A DNA stretch of 64,000 nt, from the NCBI RefSeq assembly GCF_000379905.1, contig NZ_KB904041.1, forward strand, positions 198,825 through 262,824, read 5' to 3'. Shown piece after piece: positions 27,168-36,330 of the stretch (positions are counted from its first letter, which is position 1; each line of letters starts with the position of its first letter). The translations under genes were made by a program, and so were the position numbers. Origin of the DNA: Rodentibacter pneumotropicus DSM 21403 (lineage in GTDB: Bacteria; Pseudomonadota; Gammaproteobacteria; Enterobacterales; Pasteurellaceae). Below the pieces are notes generated by a model. It was not told the origin of the DNA and searched no databases. It saw only the letters and a program-made list of their open reading frames with translations.

Positions 27168-27470
27168 TTATCTAATCGGATTATGCACTGTCACTAACTT
27201 AGTGCCATCGGGGAAGGTTGCTTCAATTTGTACTTCATGTACCATTTCGGGGATGCCTTCCATGACATCATCAATAGTTAAAAGTGTTGCGCCATATTCC
27301 ATCACTTCTGCTACCGTCATACCATCACGGGCGGCTTCTTGCAAATGACTGGCTATGTAGGCAATGGATTCTGGGTAGTTTAATTTTACGCCGCGAGCTT
27401 TGCGTTTTGCCGCTAGCTCACCTGCAAGAAAAAGCATGAGCTTTTCTTGTTCTCTTGATGTTAAATGCAT
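27168..27470 (-). CDS. ureA: urease subunit gamma
   Basis: UreA is the smallest structural subunit, 100 residues, beginning [20 protein letters not shown]. Family segments are [28 protein letters not shown] and [31 protein letters not shown]. The start at 27470 fits the family and has GGAAC upstream; a reading from 27485 would add five residues. It is the first gene of the operon, with a 124-bp gap to ureB. A -10 candidate (TATACT, complement of 27577-27582) lies upstream. Confidence 0.96.
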   Translation of the reverse strand: MHLTSREQEKLMLFLAGELAAKRKARGVKLNYPESIAYIASHLQEAARDGMTVAEVMEYGATLLTIDDVMEGIPEMVHEVQIEATFPDGTKLVTVHNPIR

Positions 27471-27656
27471 TTTTAGTTCCTTCAATTAAAATGACTTGAC
27501 ACTAAGTGAATAGCCAAGTTTTCAGAATTTCGATTGGGATGATTGATTTGATTTTCTATCTAGAATGAAGGTGCGTAGTATAAAGTGCAATGTTAATTTT
27601 TGCTATATTAAATTGAATGAAAATTGCATACCTTTGTTTGTGTTTTATTTCGGAAT

Positions 27657-27683
27657 AAAAAGCGCACACATGATGCGCTTTTT
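27657..27683 (-). terminator. terminator of aspC
   Basis: AAAAAGCGCA and TGCGCTTTTT form a 10-bp perfect stem around a 7-nt loop. On the minus strand the U tract follows the aspC stop, insulating the urease operon downstream. Confidence 0.88.
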
Positions 27684-27703
27684 ACTTAAGTCACGAATGA
27701 GGA

Positions 27704-28894
27704 TTAAAGCACTTTCACAATACTTTCACATAAATAACGGATGTTGTCTTCTGTAATGCCCGCTACATTAATGCGACCTGAACGTACTGCATAAATAGCG
27801 AATTCTTCTTTTAAGCGATCTACTTGTTCAGGGCTTAAACCACTGAAAGAAAACATGCCGTTTTGTTCAATGATGAAACTAAAATCTTGTTGGGCACCGA
27901 ATTCTTTCAATAACTGTACAAATAAATGACGCATTTTTTTGATTCGCTCACGCATTTCGGTTAGTTCATCATCCCAAGATTGACGAAGTTGTGGCTCGCT
28001 TAGCACTTGTACAACTGTTGCAGCGCCGTGAGATGCCGGGTTAGAGTAAAGTGTGCGGATAATGGATTTTACTTGAGTTAATGCAGTTGAAGCAATATCT
28101 GAGTTTTCCGCCACTAAGGTAAATGCACCTACGCGTTCATTATATAAACCGAAGTTTTTCGAGAAAGAGCTGGCAACGAGTAATTCTTTGTGATTTGCAG
28201 CAAAGGTGCGTAAACCGAGAGCATCTTCATCTAAGCCGTTTGCTAAACCTTGGTAAGCAAAATCAAATAATGGTAGCCAACCGTTTTTTGCAGAAAGATC
28301 AGCAAGTTGTTTCCATTGTTCCACTGTTGGATCAATACCTGTCGGATTGTGGCAGCAACCGTGGAGAAGCACTACATCGCCTTCGTTTGCATTGCTTAAA
28401 TCGCTGATTAAGTTATCCCAATCTAGCGTTTTATTTTCTGCATCATAATAACGATACTCACGAATTGTCATTCCCACTGCATTAAAAATAGCATTGTGGT
28501 TTGGCCAAGTCGGCGTGCTGATCCACACGTTTTGCGCTTTTGTTTGGCGTTTGATAAATTCAGCTGCAATGCGTAATGCACCGGTTCCGCCAAGGCTTTG
28601 AACTGTTTTGGCACGTTGTTGTTTAACAATATCATTGTTTGCACCAAAAAGAAGCTCTTGAGTTAAGCGGTTGTACTCTGCGATACCATCTATGGTGAGA
28701 TAATTTTTGGTATTTTCTTTATCAAGTAAGCGTTTTTCTGCTTCTTTTACGGCACGCATAATGGGGGTGGCACCTTGTGCATCTTTATATACGCCAATGC
28801 CAAGGTTGATTTTATTTGCACGGGTTTCGGTTTTGAATGCTTCGCCTAAGCCAAGGATTGGATCGGCAGGTGCGGCTTTGATATTTTCAAACAT
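27704..28894 (-). CDS. aspC: aspartate aminotransferase
   Basis: This PLP-dependent transaminase interconverts aspartate/2-oxoglutarate with oxaloacetate/glutamate; the family also acts on aromatic amino acids. It has 396 residues. The PLP Lys is in [19 protein letters not shown] near residue 246. The Asn/Asp cofactor motifs are [15 protein letters not shown] and [10 protein letters not shown]. The substrate Arg is in [12 protein letters not shown] near the C-terminus. The length equals E. coli AspC. It has its own sigma70 promoter and terminator, so it is not part of the urease operon downstream. Confidence 0.95.
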   Translation of the reverse strand: MFENIKAAPADPILGLGEAFKTETRANKINLGIGVYKDAQGATPIMRAVKEAEKRLLDKENTKNYLTIDGIAEYNRLTQELLFGANNDIVKQQRAKTVQSLGGTGALRIAAEFIKRQTKAQNVWISTPTWPNHNAIFNAVGMTIREYRYYDAENKTLDWDNLISDLSNANEGDVVLLHGCCHNPTGIDPTVEQWKQLADLSAKNGWLPLFDFAYQGLANGLDEDALGLRTFAANHKELLVASSFSKNFGLYNERVGAFTLVAENSDIASTALTQVKSIIRTLYSNPASHGAATVVQVLSEPQLRQSWDDELTEMRERIKKMRHLFVQLLKEFGAQQDFSFIIEQNGMFSFSGLSPEQVDRLKEEFAIYAVRSGRINVAGITEDNIRYLCESIVKVL

Positions 28895-28930
28895 AGCGTT
28901 TTCCTTTTTTTAATGGGATTAGTCGATCGT

Positions 28931-28959
28931 TTTATACTGCAAGCCTTAATGTTTAGCAA
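28931..28959 (-). promoter_or_regulatory. sigma70 promoter of aspC
   Basis: On the minus strand a TTGCTA -35 (complement of 28954-28959) and a TATAAA -10 (complement of 28931-28936) are separated by exactly 17 bp. The -10 lies about 37 bp upstream of the aspC start codon. Confidence 0.7.
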
Positions 28960-28980
28960 GTAAAAACACTCCTAAAATTA

Positions 28981-29022
28981 ACCGCACTTTTATGTTTTGC
29001 GGATTACATCAAAAAGTGCGGT
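28981..29022 (-). terminator. inverted uptake-signal pair after purK
   Basis: ACCGCACTTT (28981-28990) and AAAGTGCGGT (29013-29022) are inverted copies of the Hin uptake signal and form a 10-bp stem just past the purK stop codon. This is the usual Pasteurellaceae terminator design. Confidence 0.75.
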
Positions 29023-29033
29023 AAAAAATGAAT

Positions 29034-30122
29034 TTATTTTAATTGGTCAACCGTCCAATTTAGTCCGGATTGATAATCCTCCGGCAAGGTATCTTGAAGT
29101 TTTCTCAGTTGTTGAATAATAACGGATTTATCAGGGTGAGAAATATTAATATGACCGACTTTCCGTCCCGGGCGTACTTCCTTACCATACCAGTGAAGTT
29201 GCGCAAATGCGGTGTTTAACCATTGTGCATTATGCTCTGTACCAATTAAATTCACCATTACGCTAGGCGCAAAGGTTGCTAAATTTGGAGTCGGTAAATC
29301 CAGTAAGGCACGTAAATGCAATTCAAATTGGCTAATGGAACAACCAAGCTGTGTCCAGTGGCCGCTGTTGTGTACACGTGGGGCAAGTTCATTGATCAGC
29401 AGTTTATTGCCCACCACAAAGCATTCCATCGCCATTACACCCACATAATTGAGCCTATCCATGATTTTACCCAACATCGTTTCAGCTTGTATTTTCTGAT
29501 GGGGCTGCTGAGGGAAGGCGGTATCCACCACGCTATAACGTAAAATGCCATTTTGTTGAAGATTGTGTGTCACAGGATAAAAGCGTTTTTCACCATTTTT
29601 GAAACGTGCGCCGACAAGGGACACCTCATAATCAAAAGGAATAAACTTTTCCGTAATCACTTCACCGAATAAATCATCACTAATCTCACTTTTGTTTTCA
29701 TTCGTGATAATCCATTGTCCACGTCCGTCGTAACCGCCGGTACGGCGTTTTACCACGACTTTTTCACCTAGGTTTTGGAACACATCTTGCCATTGATCTT
29801 TATTTTCCAATAAACACCAAGGCGAGGTGGAAAGCCCAAGTTCATCCAAGAGTGATTTTTGCGTTAAACGATCAGCTAAAAAGCCAAAGATACTTTGATT
29901 GACAAAATGAGGATGGTTGCCGAGTAATTCGGTGAGAGGCGTTTTTTCCCAACGTTCGATTTCTGCCGTAATAATCGCATTTTTCGGCAAGTCAAAAACG
30001 GGGGCATTAAATGCCAAAGGTTCCACTTGAATATCTAAAGGTGCGCCGGCATAGCGTAGCATTCTGCCTAATTGACCATTGCCAAGCACATAAACCGTAG
30101 GGTAGAGGGAGGACTGTTGCAT
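29034..30122 (-). CDS. purK: N5-carboxyaminoimidazole ribonucleotide synthetase
   Basis: PurK converts AIR, ATP and bicarbonate to N5-CAIR in purine synthesis. It has 362 residues and an ATP-grasp fold. The N-terminus is YVLGNGQLGRMLRYAGAPLDI. The ATP-grasp segments are VVVKRRTGGYDGRGQWI near residue 140 and FIPFDYEVSLVGAR. The metal-binding region is MECFVVGNKLLINELAPRVHNSGHWT. The ATG at 30122 is preferred over a TTG five codons upstream. It follows purE by 72 bp, a gap that contains an uptake-signal hairpin. Confidence 0.95.
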   Translation of the reverse strand: MQQSSLYPTVYVLGNGQLGRMLRYAGAPLDIQVEPLAFNAPVFDLPKNAIITAEIERWEKTPLTELLGNHPHFVNQSIFGFLADRLTQKSLLDELGLSTSPWCLLENKDQWQDVFQNLGEKVVVKRRTGGYDGRGQWIITNENKSEISDDLFGEVITEKFIPFDYEVSLVGARFKNGEKRFYPVTHNLQQNGILRYSVVDTAFPQQPHQKIQAETMLGKIMDRLNYVGVMAMECFVVGNKLLINELAPRVHNSGHWTQLGCSISQFELHLRALLDLPTPNLATFAPSVMVNLIGTEHNAQWLNTAFAQLHWYGKEVRPGRKVGHINISHPDKSVIIQQLRKLQDTLPEDYQSGLNWTVDQLK

Positions 30123-30156
30123 TTTATTTCTCGTCAAAAAAATAATCGAAAAAACA

Positions 30157-30178
30157 ACCGCACTTTAAAAAGTGCGGT
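30157..30178 (-). repeat. uptake-signal hairpin between purE and purK
   Basis: ACCGCACTTT and AAAGTGCGGT are two inverted uptake signals only 2 bp apart, inside the purEK operon. It could act as a partial terminator or an mRNA-stabilising stem; which one is unknown. Confidence 0.6.
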
Positions 30179-30194
30179 GGGATTTTAAGTGGTT

Positions 30195-30692
30195 TTATAC
30201 GCGTGGATCAGGATTATTCAATACTGCGTTTGTTTGTTTTTCACGAAAAGCCTGTAAACGTGAGAGCAAATCCTGATCCCAAGCTGCCAGAATTTGTGCT
30301 GCAAGCAAGGCGGCATTTGCTGCACCGGCCGGTCCAATCGCCAAAGTGCCAACAGGAATACCTTTTGGCATTTGTACAATGGAATGGAGGCTATCCACAC
30401 CACTTAATATGGAACTTTTCACGGGTACACCAAGTACGGGAACTAAGGTTTTTGCCGCAATCATACCGGGTAAATGAGCGGCACCGCCTGCGCCGGCAAT
30501 AATCACTTTATAGCCGTTTTTCTGCGCATCTTCGGCAAAACTAAAAAGTTTATCAGGAGTACGGTGAGCAGAAACAATTTCAACGTGATAAGACACATTG
30601 AGCTCATCTAAAATTTGTGTGCTTTCTTGCATGGTTGCCCAATCACTTTTGGAGCCCATTACAATGGCAATTTGTGCTTGTGTTGCAGACAT
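30195..30692 (-). CDS. purE: N5-carboxyaminoimidazole ribonucleotide mutase
   Basis: PurE moves the carboxyl group of N5-CAIR to C4, giving CAIR. It has 165 residues. The phosphate-binding GSKSDWATM motif is near residue 14. The catalytic His is in [11 protein letters not shown] near residue 47. The [16 protein letters not shown] loop is near residue 74. The start at 30692 ([17 protein letters not shown]) agrees with the family. First gene of purEK, preceded by a near-consensus PurR operator. Confidence 0.96.
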   Translation of the reverse strand: MSATQAQIAIVMGSKSDWATMQESTQILDELNVSYHVEIVSAHRTPDKLFSFAEDAQKNGYKVIIAGAGGAAHLPGMIAAKTLVPVLGVPVKSSILSGVDSLHSIVQMPKGIPVGTLAIGPAGAANAALLAAQILAAWDQDLLSRLQAFREKQTNAVLNNPDPRV

Positions 30693-30726
30693 TTTTTGCT
30701 CGCAAATAAAATTAAAAACGGTGCGT

Positions 30727-30766
30727 AGGATAGCATAATTTAACAATCCTAAGCAAACGTTTGCTC
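30727..30766 (-). promoter_or_regulatory. purEK promoter with PurR operator
   Basis: AAGCAAACGTTTGCTC at 30751-30766 contains the perfect 12-bp PurR core GCAAACGTTTGC. On the minus strand its left arm supplies a TTGCTT -35 hexamer, and TATCCT (complement of 30727-30732) is the -10 at 18-bp spacing, so bound PurR would block RNA polymerase. purR itself lies 9 kb away in this window. Confidence 0.85.
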
Positions 30767-30852
30767 GGTTGTTGTGAGAGAAAATTCCATTGCAACTTTT
30801 GCCGTAAAATCATATCCTAGTGGGCGATTTTTTCTTAAAAAAAGAGCCGATT

Positions 30853-33462
30853 ATGTTAGCCAAAGCAAAATATCGAAAAGATTATAAAAAACCGGATTTT
30901 ACTGTTACGGACATTTATTTGGATTTTCAGTTAGATCCGAATCACACCGTGGTGACTGCAACCACAACATTCCAACGGTTAAATGACGAAGCAACCAGTT
31001 TGCGTTTAGACGGTCATAGTTTCCAATTTTCTTCCATTAAATTTAACGGCGAGTCTTTCACCGATTATCAGCAGGATGGCGAAGGTTTAACCTTGAATCT
31101 GAGCAATAAAAGTGCGGTTGAATTTGAGCTGGAAATTGTCACCATTCTTGTTCCGGCAGAAAATACGTCGTTACAAGGGCTGTATCAATCGGGCGAGGGT
31201 ATTTGCACACAATGTGAAGCGGAAGGCTTCCGCCAAATTACTTATACGCTGGATCGCCCCGATGTCTTGGCACGTTACACCACAAAAATCACCGCAGATA
31301 AAACGAAATATCCTTACTTGCTTTCTAATGGTAATCGTATCGCCGGAGGCGAGTTAGACAAGGGGCGTCATTGGGTTGAGTGGAGTGATCCGTTTCCGAA
31401 ACCAAGTTATTTGTTTGCTTTAGTAGCAGGGGATTTTGATTTATTACGGGATAAATTCATCACCAAAAGTGGTCGGGAAGTGGCATTAGAACTTTATGTG
31501 GATCGTGGTAATCTTGATCGTGCAGATTGGGCGATGGAAAGTCTGAAAAAATCTATGAAATGGGATGAAGATCGCTTTAATCTTGAATACGATTTAGACA
31601 TTTATATGATTGTCGCGGTGGATTTCTTTAATATGGGGGCGATGGAAAATAAAGGATTGAATATCTTCAATTCTAAATTTGTGTTAGCAAACCCGCAAAC
31701 GGCGACTGATGAGGATTATCTCGCTATCGAAAGTGTGATTGCTCACGAATATTTCCATAACTGGACAGGTAACCGAGTCACTTGCCGTGATTGGTTTCAA
31801 TTAAGTCTAAAAGAAGGGTTAACCGTATTCCGTGATCAAGAATTTTCTTCTGATACCGGCTCTCGTGCGGTAAATCGTATCAATAATGTGAAATTCTTAC
31901 GTACCACGCAATTTGCCGAAGATGCCGGCCCGATGGCGCATCCGATTCGTCCGGAAAAAGTGATTGAAATGAATAACTTCTACACGGTGACGGTATATGA
32001 AAAAGGGGCAGAAGTGATTCGTATGTTACACACCTTGTTGGGCGAGGAGGGTTTTCAAAAAGGTATGGCATTATATATTGCGGAAAATGACGGCAAAGCC
32101 GCCACTTGTGAAGATTTTGTTTCCGCGATGGAACGTGCTAGTGGGCTTGATTTAACCCAATTCCGCCGTTGGTATAGCCAATCAGGCACGCCGGAACTGC
32201 TGATTAGCGATGCTTATGACGAACAAGCCCATATTTATCGTTTAACCGTTTCTCAATCTACTCCACCTACAGCGGATCAAATGGAAAAAGTGAATTTACA
32301 TATTCCGCTTAAAATGGCGTTATATGCGCAAGACGGCACAAAACAAATGCTTCAGTATGACGGCGAACTATTAAATGGCGTGCTAAATATTACTGAAAAA
32401 GATCAAGTGTTTGAATTTCACGGTATTTATGGTCGCCCGGTTCCTGCGTTGTTGGAAGATTTTTCTGCGCCGGTAAAATTAGACTATGATTACACCACCG
32501 ACCAACTTCTGACTTTATTGAAATTTGCTGACAATGCCTTTGTGCGTTGGGATGCGGCGCAGATGTTATTGACGAATGAGTTACGTCGTAACGTTACCCA
32601 CTTCCAACAAGGGGAGGATTTTGAAATTTCGTCTCAAATTTTGACCGCACTTTTACAAGTGTTAGAAAATTATGAAGCGGATATTGAGTTGGCAACTTTA
32701 ATTCTTACCTTACCAAGAGAGATTGAATTTGCAGAAAGTTTCAAAACCATTGATCCTGATGGCATTGTCGCAGCGCGAGAATTTATATTACGTGCTATTG
32801 CTGAACATCTGAAAGAGCCATTACTTAAAATTTACAATCATATTCGTTTGGAAGAATATCGTATCACTCAGCAGGATATTGCCCTGCGTGCAATGCGTAA
32901 CCTTTGCTTAAATTATTTGGCTTACATCTCCCTTGGCAATAATCTCGTCCATAAGCATTACAATGCGGCGAATAATATGACAGATTCGCTTGCTGCACTT
33001 GCGGCGGCAACCAAAGCCTCCCTTCCGTGCCGTGATGCATTGCTTGCGGATTTTGAGCAGAAGTGGCAACACGATGGTTTAGTGATGGATAAATGGTTTA
33101 CTTTACAAGCCACCCGACCGGATGAAAATGTGTTAGAAATTGTGAATCATCTTATGGATCATCCAAGTTTTAATTTCAACAATCCAAACCGTTTACGAGC
33201 TTTGGTGGGCAGCTTTGCCAATCAAAACCTTAAGGCTTTCCACGAAATTAGCGGTTCAGGTTATCGTTTCTTAACAGATGTGTTAATTCGACTTAATGAT
33301 AGCAATCCACAAGTTGCCGCTCGTCTGATAGAACCGTTGATCCGTTTCGCCCGCTACGACACCCAACGTCAAACCCTAATGAAACGTGCGTTAGAGCGTT
33401 TAAGCACTGTTGAAAATCTTTCTAAAGATTTATTTGAGAAGATTGAGAAAGCGTTGAGATAA
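30853..33462 (+). CDS. pepN: aminopeptidase N
   Basis: PepN is an M1-family zinc aminopeptidase, the main broad-specificity N-terminal exopeptidase of the cytoplasm. It has 869 residues. The exopeptidase motif GAMEN is in FFNMGAMENKGLN near residue 263. The zinc motif HEYFH, with the downstream Glu, is in VIAHEYFHNWTGNRVT near residue 298. The C-terminal helical domain is complete. The ATG at 30853 is chosen because MLAKAKYRKDYKKPDF matches the family N-terminus. Confidence 0.96.
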   Translation: MLAKAKYRKDYKKPDFTVTDIYLDFQLDPNHTVVTATTTFQRLNDEATSLRLDGHSFQFSSIKFNGESFTDYQQDGEGLTLNLSNKSAVEFELEIVTILVPAENTSLQGLYQSGEGICTQCEAEGFRQITYTLDRPDVLARYTTKITADKTKYPYLLSNGNRIAGGELDKGRHWVEWSDPFPKPSYLFALVAGDFDLLRDKFITKSGREVALELYVDRGNLDRADWAMESLKKSMKWDEDRFNLEYDLDIYMIVAVDFFNMGAMENKGLNIFNSKFVLANPQTATDEDYLAIESVIAHEYFHNWTGNRVTCRDWFQLSLKEGLTVFRDQEFSSDTGSRAVNRINNVKFLRTTQFAEDAGPMAHPIRPEKVIEMNNFYTVTVYEKGAEVIRMLHTLLGEEGFQKGMALYIAENDGKAATCEDFVSAMERASGLDLTQFRRWYSQSGTPELLISDAYDEQAHIYRLTVSQSTPPTADQMEKVNLHIPLKMALYAQDGTKQMLQYDGELLNGVLNITEKDQVFEFHGIYGRPVPALLEDFSAPVKLDYDYTTDQLLTLLKFADNAFVRWDAAQMLLTNELRRNVTHFQQGEDFEISSQILTALLQVLENYEADIELATLILTLPREIEFAESFKTIDPDGIVAAREFILRAIAEHLKEPLLKIYNHIRLEEYRITQQDIALRAMRNLCLNYLAYISLGNNLVHKHYNAANNMTDSLAALAAATKASLPCRDALLADFEQKWQHDGLVMDKWFTLQATRPDENVLEIVNHLMDHPSFNFNNPNRLRALVGSFANQNLKAFHEISGSGYRFLTDVLIRLNDSNPQVAARLIEPLIRFARYDTQRQTLMKRALERLSTVENLSKDLFEKIEKALR

Positions 33463-33476
33463 GTTTTTTAGTAACA

Positions 33477-33497
33477 GGGTAGACGTAATGTCTACCC
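33477..33497 (+). terminator. stem-loop between pepN and lysO
   Basis: GGGTAGAC-GTAAT-GTCTACCC is a perfect 8-bp stem just after pepN and before the lysO ribosome site. There is no U tract, so read-through or leader control of lysO is as likely as termination. Confidence 0.5.
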
Positions 33498-33511
33498 AAA
33501 GGAAAACAATC

Positions 33512-34429
33512 ATGCAAGACGTGATAAACGGATTATTAGTTGTGCTAGTGCCTATGCTATTAGGCTATTTATTGAAAGTAAAAAACAAAAACCATATCAT
33601 CAAAATTAATCAAATTGTGATGTTTTTGTTGTATGTTATCTTGTTTTTAATGGGGTATTTACTTGGTCAGCTCGATGATTTAGAAACAAAACTCCCGATT
33701 ATTGGTAAAACCGCAGCGGCCCTTTCGGCGATTATTCTAACCTCAAATATGATTGGATTAATGATTTATGATCGCTTTAATCCAGCACCATTACTCAAAC
33801 CTCAAGGAAAAATCACCTCTCGTTTGCATTCATTAGTTGATTCTTTCAAACTTTCCAGTACTGTTGTTTTAGGGACTTTATGTGGTTGGCTATTTAACGC
33901 CTATCTTGTTTTACCGGTGGGTATTAATCTTTATGCGTTGATTGCATTGATTTTTTTCGTAGGTATTCAGCTACGTAACAATGGAATTTCTCTAAAAGAA
34001 GCATTATTTAATAAACGTGGTTTTCAGACCGGTATGGTATTTACCATCGCTTCCTTATTTGGGGGAATTGTGGCGGCGTTGGTTTTAACTATGCCGATCA
34101 CACAAGGTTTAGCATTTGCTTCGGGAATGGGATGGTATTCTTTATCAAGCGTGGTGCTGACAAATGCATGGGGGCCGATACAAGGGAGTATCGCATTTTT
34201 TAATGATTTATCTCGAGAGATTATTAGTTTATTTATTGTTCCGATTTTTATGCAACATTTTCGCTCAACAGCTATTGGTATCACCGGGGCGACTGCATTA
34301 GATTGTACTTTGCCTATTATTCAAAAATCGGGGGGAATAGAAGTGACACCTATCGCAATTTCTTTTGGGGTTGTCACAAATATTCTTCCACCTGTTTTAT
34401 TAGTTTTATTTTCTGGCATTCCTATATAA
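33512..34429 (+). CDS. lysO: LysO-family lysine exporter
   Basis: This is a 305-residue inner-membrane protein of the LysO (YbjE) family, which exports L-lysine and toxic analogues (E. coli data). It has about eight hydrophobic segments. Family hallmarks are VGIQLRNNGISLKEALFNKRGF near residue 155, ASGMGWYSLSSVVLTNAWGPIQGS near 205, and AFFNDLSREIISL followed by GATALDCTLPIIQKSGG. The ATG at 33512 has AAAGGA upstream and gives the normal N-terminus; a start at 33488 would fall inside a hairpin. Confidence 0.9.
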   Translation: MQDVINGLLVVLVPMLLGYLLKVKNKNHIIKINQIVMFLLYVILFLMGYLLGQLDDLETKLPIIGKTAAALSAIILTSNMIGLMIYDRFNPAPLLKPQGKITSRLHSLVDSFKLSSTVVLGTLCGWLFNAYLVLPVGINLYALIALIFFVGIQLRNNGISLKEALFNKRGFQTGMVFTIASLFGGIVAALVLTMPITQGLAFASGMGWYSLSSVVLTNAWGPIQGSIAFFNDLSREIISLFIVPIFMQHFRSTAIGITGATALDCTLPIIQKSGGIEVTPIAISFGVVTNILPPVLLVLFSGIPI

Positions 34430-34490
34430 CCCTATCTCATTGAGTTTTATATATTATTTTAATTAACAACATTTAACCTAAGGAATAAAA

Positions 34491-35672
34491 ATGCAACAAA
34501 AACATTCAAATCTTGCCGCCAGTCTTGTGTGGTTTACCGCAGCTATATCCATGGCAGAAATTTTAACAGGGACTTGGTTTGCCCCCCTTGGTTGGAAACA
34601 AGGGATTATCGCTATTCTGCTCGGGCATATTATTGGCGGTGCAATGTTCTTTTGTGCCGGATTAATCGGCGCTAAAACACAAAAGAGTGCCATGCAAACA
34701 GTACAGATTTCTTTCGGGCAAAAAGGTTCGATACTTTTTTCCGTGCTTAATGCGATGCAGCTTATCGGCTGGACTGCTGTAATGATTTATATGGGGGCAG
34801 AAGTGATTTCTATTTTGAATCAACAGGATGCACAAAATGGATTTTTCCCCCTATTCACCCTTGGGTTAGGCGTACTCATTATCGTCTGGTTGTTAATGGG
34901 ATTTACTAATCTTGGTGTGATTAAGAGTATTTCTTTGGTAACGATGTTTTTATTGATGCTTTGGTTGACATTGCAAATTATCAGTCGTGACTTTATGCCA
35001 CCGATGGAGGTGAATCAGATTAAATTTGGCACAGCGGTAGAGATTGCCACGATTATGCCGTTATCTTGGATCCCGGTTGTTTCTGATCATACGAAACACA
35101 CAAAAACACCACTAAAAACAACCGCACTTTCTACCCTCGCTTATACCATCACAAGCTGTTGGATGTATTCTATTGGGTTAGGGGCGGCACTTGTAAGCGG
35201 GAAATCGGAAATCGCTCAAATTTTAGCATTATCCGGTGTCAGTATCGTGGGTGTACTGATTGTCGTTACATCAACTATGATCAATACCGCATTACCGGCA
35301 CACTCTACAGGAATGAGTTTACATAATATTTACGCTAAATTGAGTGTGAAATGGGTTTCAATTCTTACAGTGGTTACCGGTATTATTCTTGCAACGATCC
35401 TGCCTGTTACGCAATATGAGCATTTTCTCTTTTTTATCGGTTCGGTATTCGCCCCTATGATTGGAGTGTTGATTGCAGATTTCTTTGTATTTAAACAAAA
35501 CGAACCTCAGAAAAGCGTTGATGTGATAGGCTTGGGCGTTTGGTTTATTGGTTTTGTCATTTACCGTGTTTTAATGTGGCAAGAATGGGAAACCGAATTA
35601 GGAGTAACTTTTCCTGTTATTGCTTTCACCTTTGGTTTAACCATTTTGGTTCGTAAATTGATAAATAAATAG
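34491..35672 (+). CDS. cytX: CytX-like NCS1 transporter, putative hydroxymethylpyrimidine permease
   Basis: This 393-residue polytopic membrane protein of the NCS1 cytosine/purine permease family has about ten hydrophobic segments. It lacks any soluble domain. The start (SLVWFTAAISMAEILTGTWFAPLGWKQG) and IMPLSWIPVVSDHTKHTKTP near residue 185 match the CytX subgroup, usually linked to thiamin-precursor uptake beside thiM/thiD/thiE. Here those genes are absent and no TPP riboswitch is seen in the 61-bp leader. The substrate is therefore uncertain. Confidence 0.82.
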   Translation: MQQKHSNLAASLVWFTAAISMAEILTGTWFAPLGWKQGIIAILLGHIIGGAMFFCAGLIGAKTQKSAMQTVQISFGQKGSILFSVLNAMQLIGWTAVMIYMGAEVISILNQQDAQNGFFPLFTLGLGVLIIVWLLMGFTNLGVIKSISLVTMFLLMLWLTLQIISRDFMPPMEVNQIKFGTAVEIATIMPLSWIPVVSDHTKHTKTPLKTTALSTLAYTITSCWMYSIGLGAALVSGKSEIAQILALSGVSIVGVLIVVTSTMINTALPAHSTGMSLHNIYAKLSVKWVSILTVVTGIILATILPVTQYEHFLFFIGSVFAPMIGVLIADFFVFKQNEPQKSVDVIGLGVWFIGFVIYRVLMWQEWETELGVTFPVIAFTFGLTILVRKLINK

Positions 35673-35673
35673 A

Positions 35674-35713
35674 AAAATAAGGGGGAAATTCATAATTTCC
35701 CCCTTATTTTTAT
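35674..35713. terminator. strong bidirectional terminator cytX / yciU
   Basis: A 17-bp perfect stem (AAAATAAGGGGGAAATT with AATTTCCCCCTTATTTT, 3-nt loop) lies between convergent genes, with A and T tracts on both sides. Confidence 0.92.
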
Positions 35714-35718
35714 AGAAA

Positions 35719-36042
35719 TTATTTTTTCCAAATAACGTGAAATTCACGATCTTCCTCTCGGTGAGAAATGAGGAATTTGGCAAAGACATCATCCATTTCA
35801 TCTTTATCATTGACTAAGCCAATCCAGACTTCGGCAAAGGCTTCGGGATCGATTAATACACCGATTTCTTGTTCCCAATCTTCCGCCGTTTCCACAAATT
35901 CTACCGCGCCACGTTCTTCAAATTGAAGGTTAAAAAGCACAATATCCGCCGGATCTAAATTTTCCCCCGCCATTTCTAAGAAAATATCGTAAGCAATATC
36001 AATGGCTGCGTCAGGGGTGAGTTTTTGAAGTTCAGTTGTCAT
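35719..36042 (-). CDS. yciU: YciU/HI1450 family putative dsDNA-mimic protein
   Basis: This is a 107-residue, very acidic protein of the UPF0263/DUF440 family. [38 protein letters not shown] matches E. coli YciU and the H. influenzae homologue HI1450, whose structure resembles the DNA mimic Ugi and which was proposed to contact HU. The start is at the second of two adjacent ATGs (36042), seven bases after GAGG, giving the family length. Confidence 0.9.
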   Translation of the reverse strand: MTTELQKLTPDAAIDIAYDIFLEMAGENLDPADIVLFNLQFEERGAVEFVETAEDWEQEIGVLIDPEAFAEVWIGLVNDKDEMDDVFAKFLISHREEDREFHVIWKK

Positions 36043-36113
36043 CATTTTGCCTCTTTTCAGTGATGAGCGGTATAATACTGAAATAAAAAGTGCGGTCAAA
36101 TTTATTTGCGTTT

Positions 36114-36330
36114 TTATGACACCTCAACCCGTTTTCCAATATCTCTTAAATTGGAAAATTGCTCTATTAATCTTGGGGCATCGTCAAGGCTCATAGCAAA
36201 ACTCCAAAGATAGGTCATCACCGCATAAATGTGTCCCGCTTGTACGCCTTCTGTCATGGCTAGACGAACGACGGTAACGCCAAATAAAACTGCAGAAGCC
36301 ACACCAATCCATAAGTAGCCGATAGCTTCA
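36114..36330 (-). pseudogene. C-terminal stub of an ABC exporter-like six-TM protein
   Basis: The minus-strand frame reads AEAIGYLWIGVASAVLFGVT, then [52 protein letters not shown] and a stop at 36114. The run of hydrophobic helices followed by an amphipathic LRDIGKRV tail is typical of the end of an ABC-type six-transmembrane domain. Upstream of about 36330 the frame becomes antisense to a MarR-like gene and loses any resemblance. The N-terminal part is deleted, so this is a remnant. The family name is moderate confidence. Confidence 0.65.

Noticed and set aside
34430..34490. TPP riboswitch in front of cytX
   Set aside because: The 61-bp AT-rich leader contains no CTGAGA or other THI-box sequence and is too short.
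35719..36042. Acidic ORF first read as RraB (RNase E inhibitor)
   Set aside because: Its sequence follows YciU/HI1450 ([29 protein letters not shown]) and does not match RraB.
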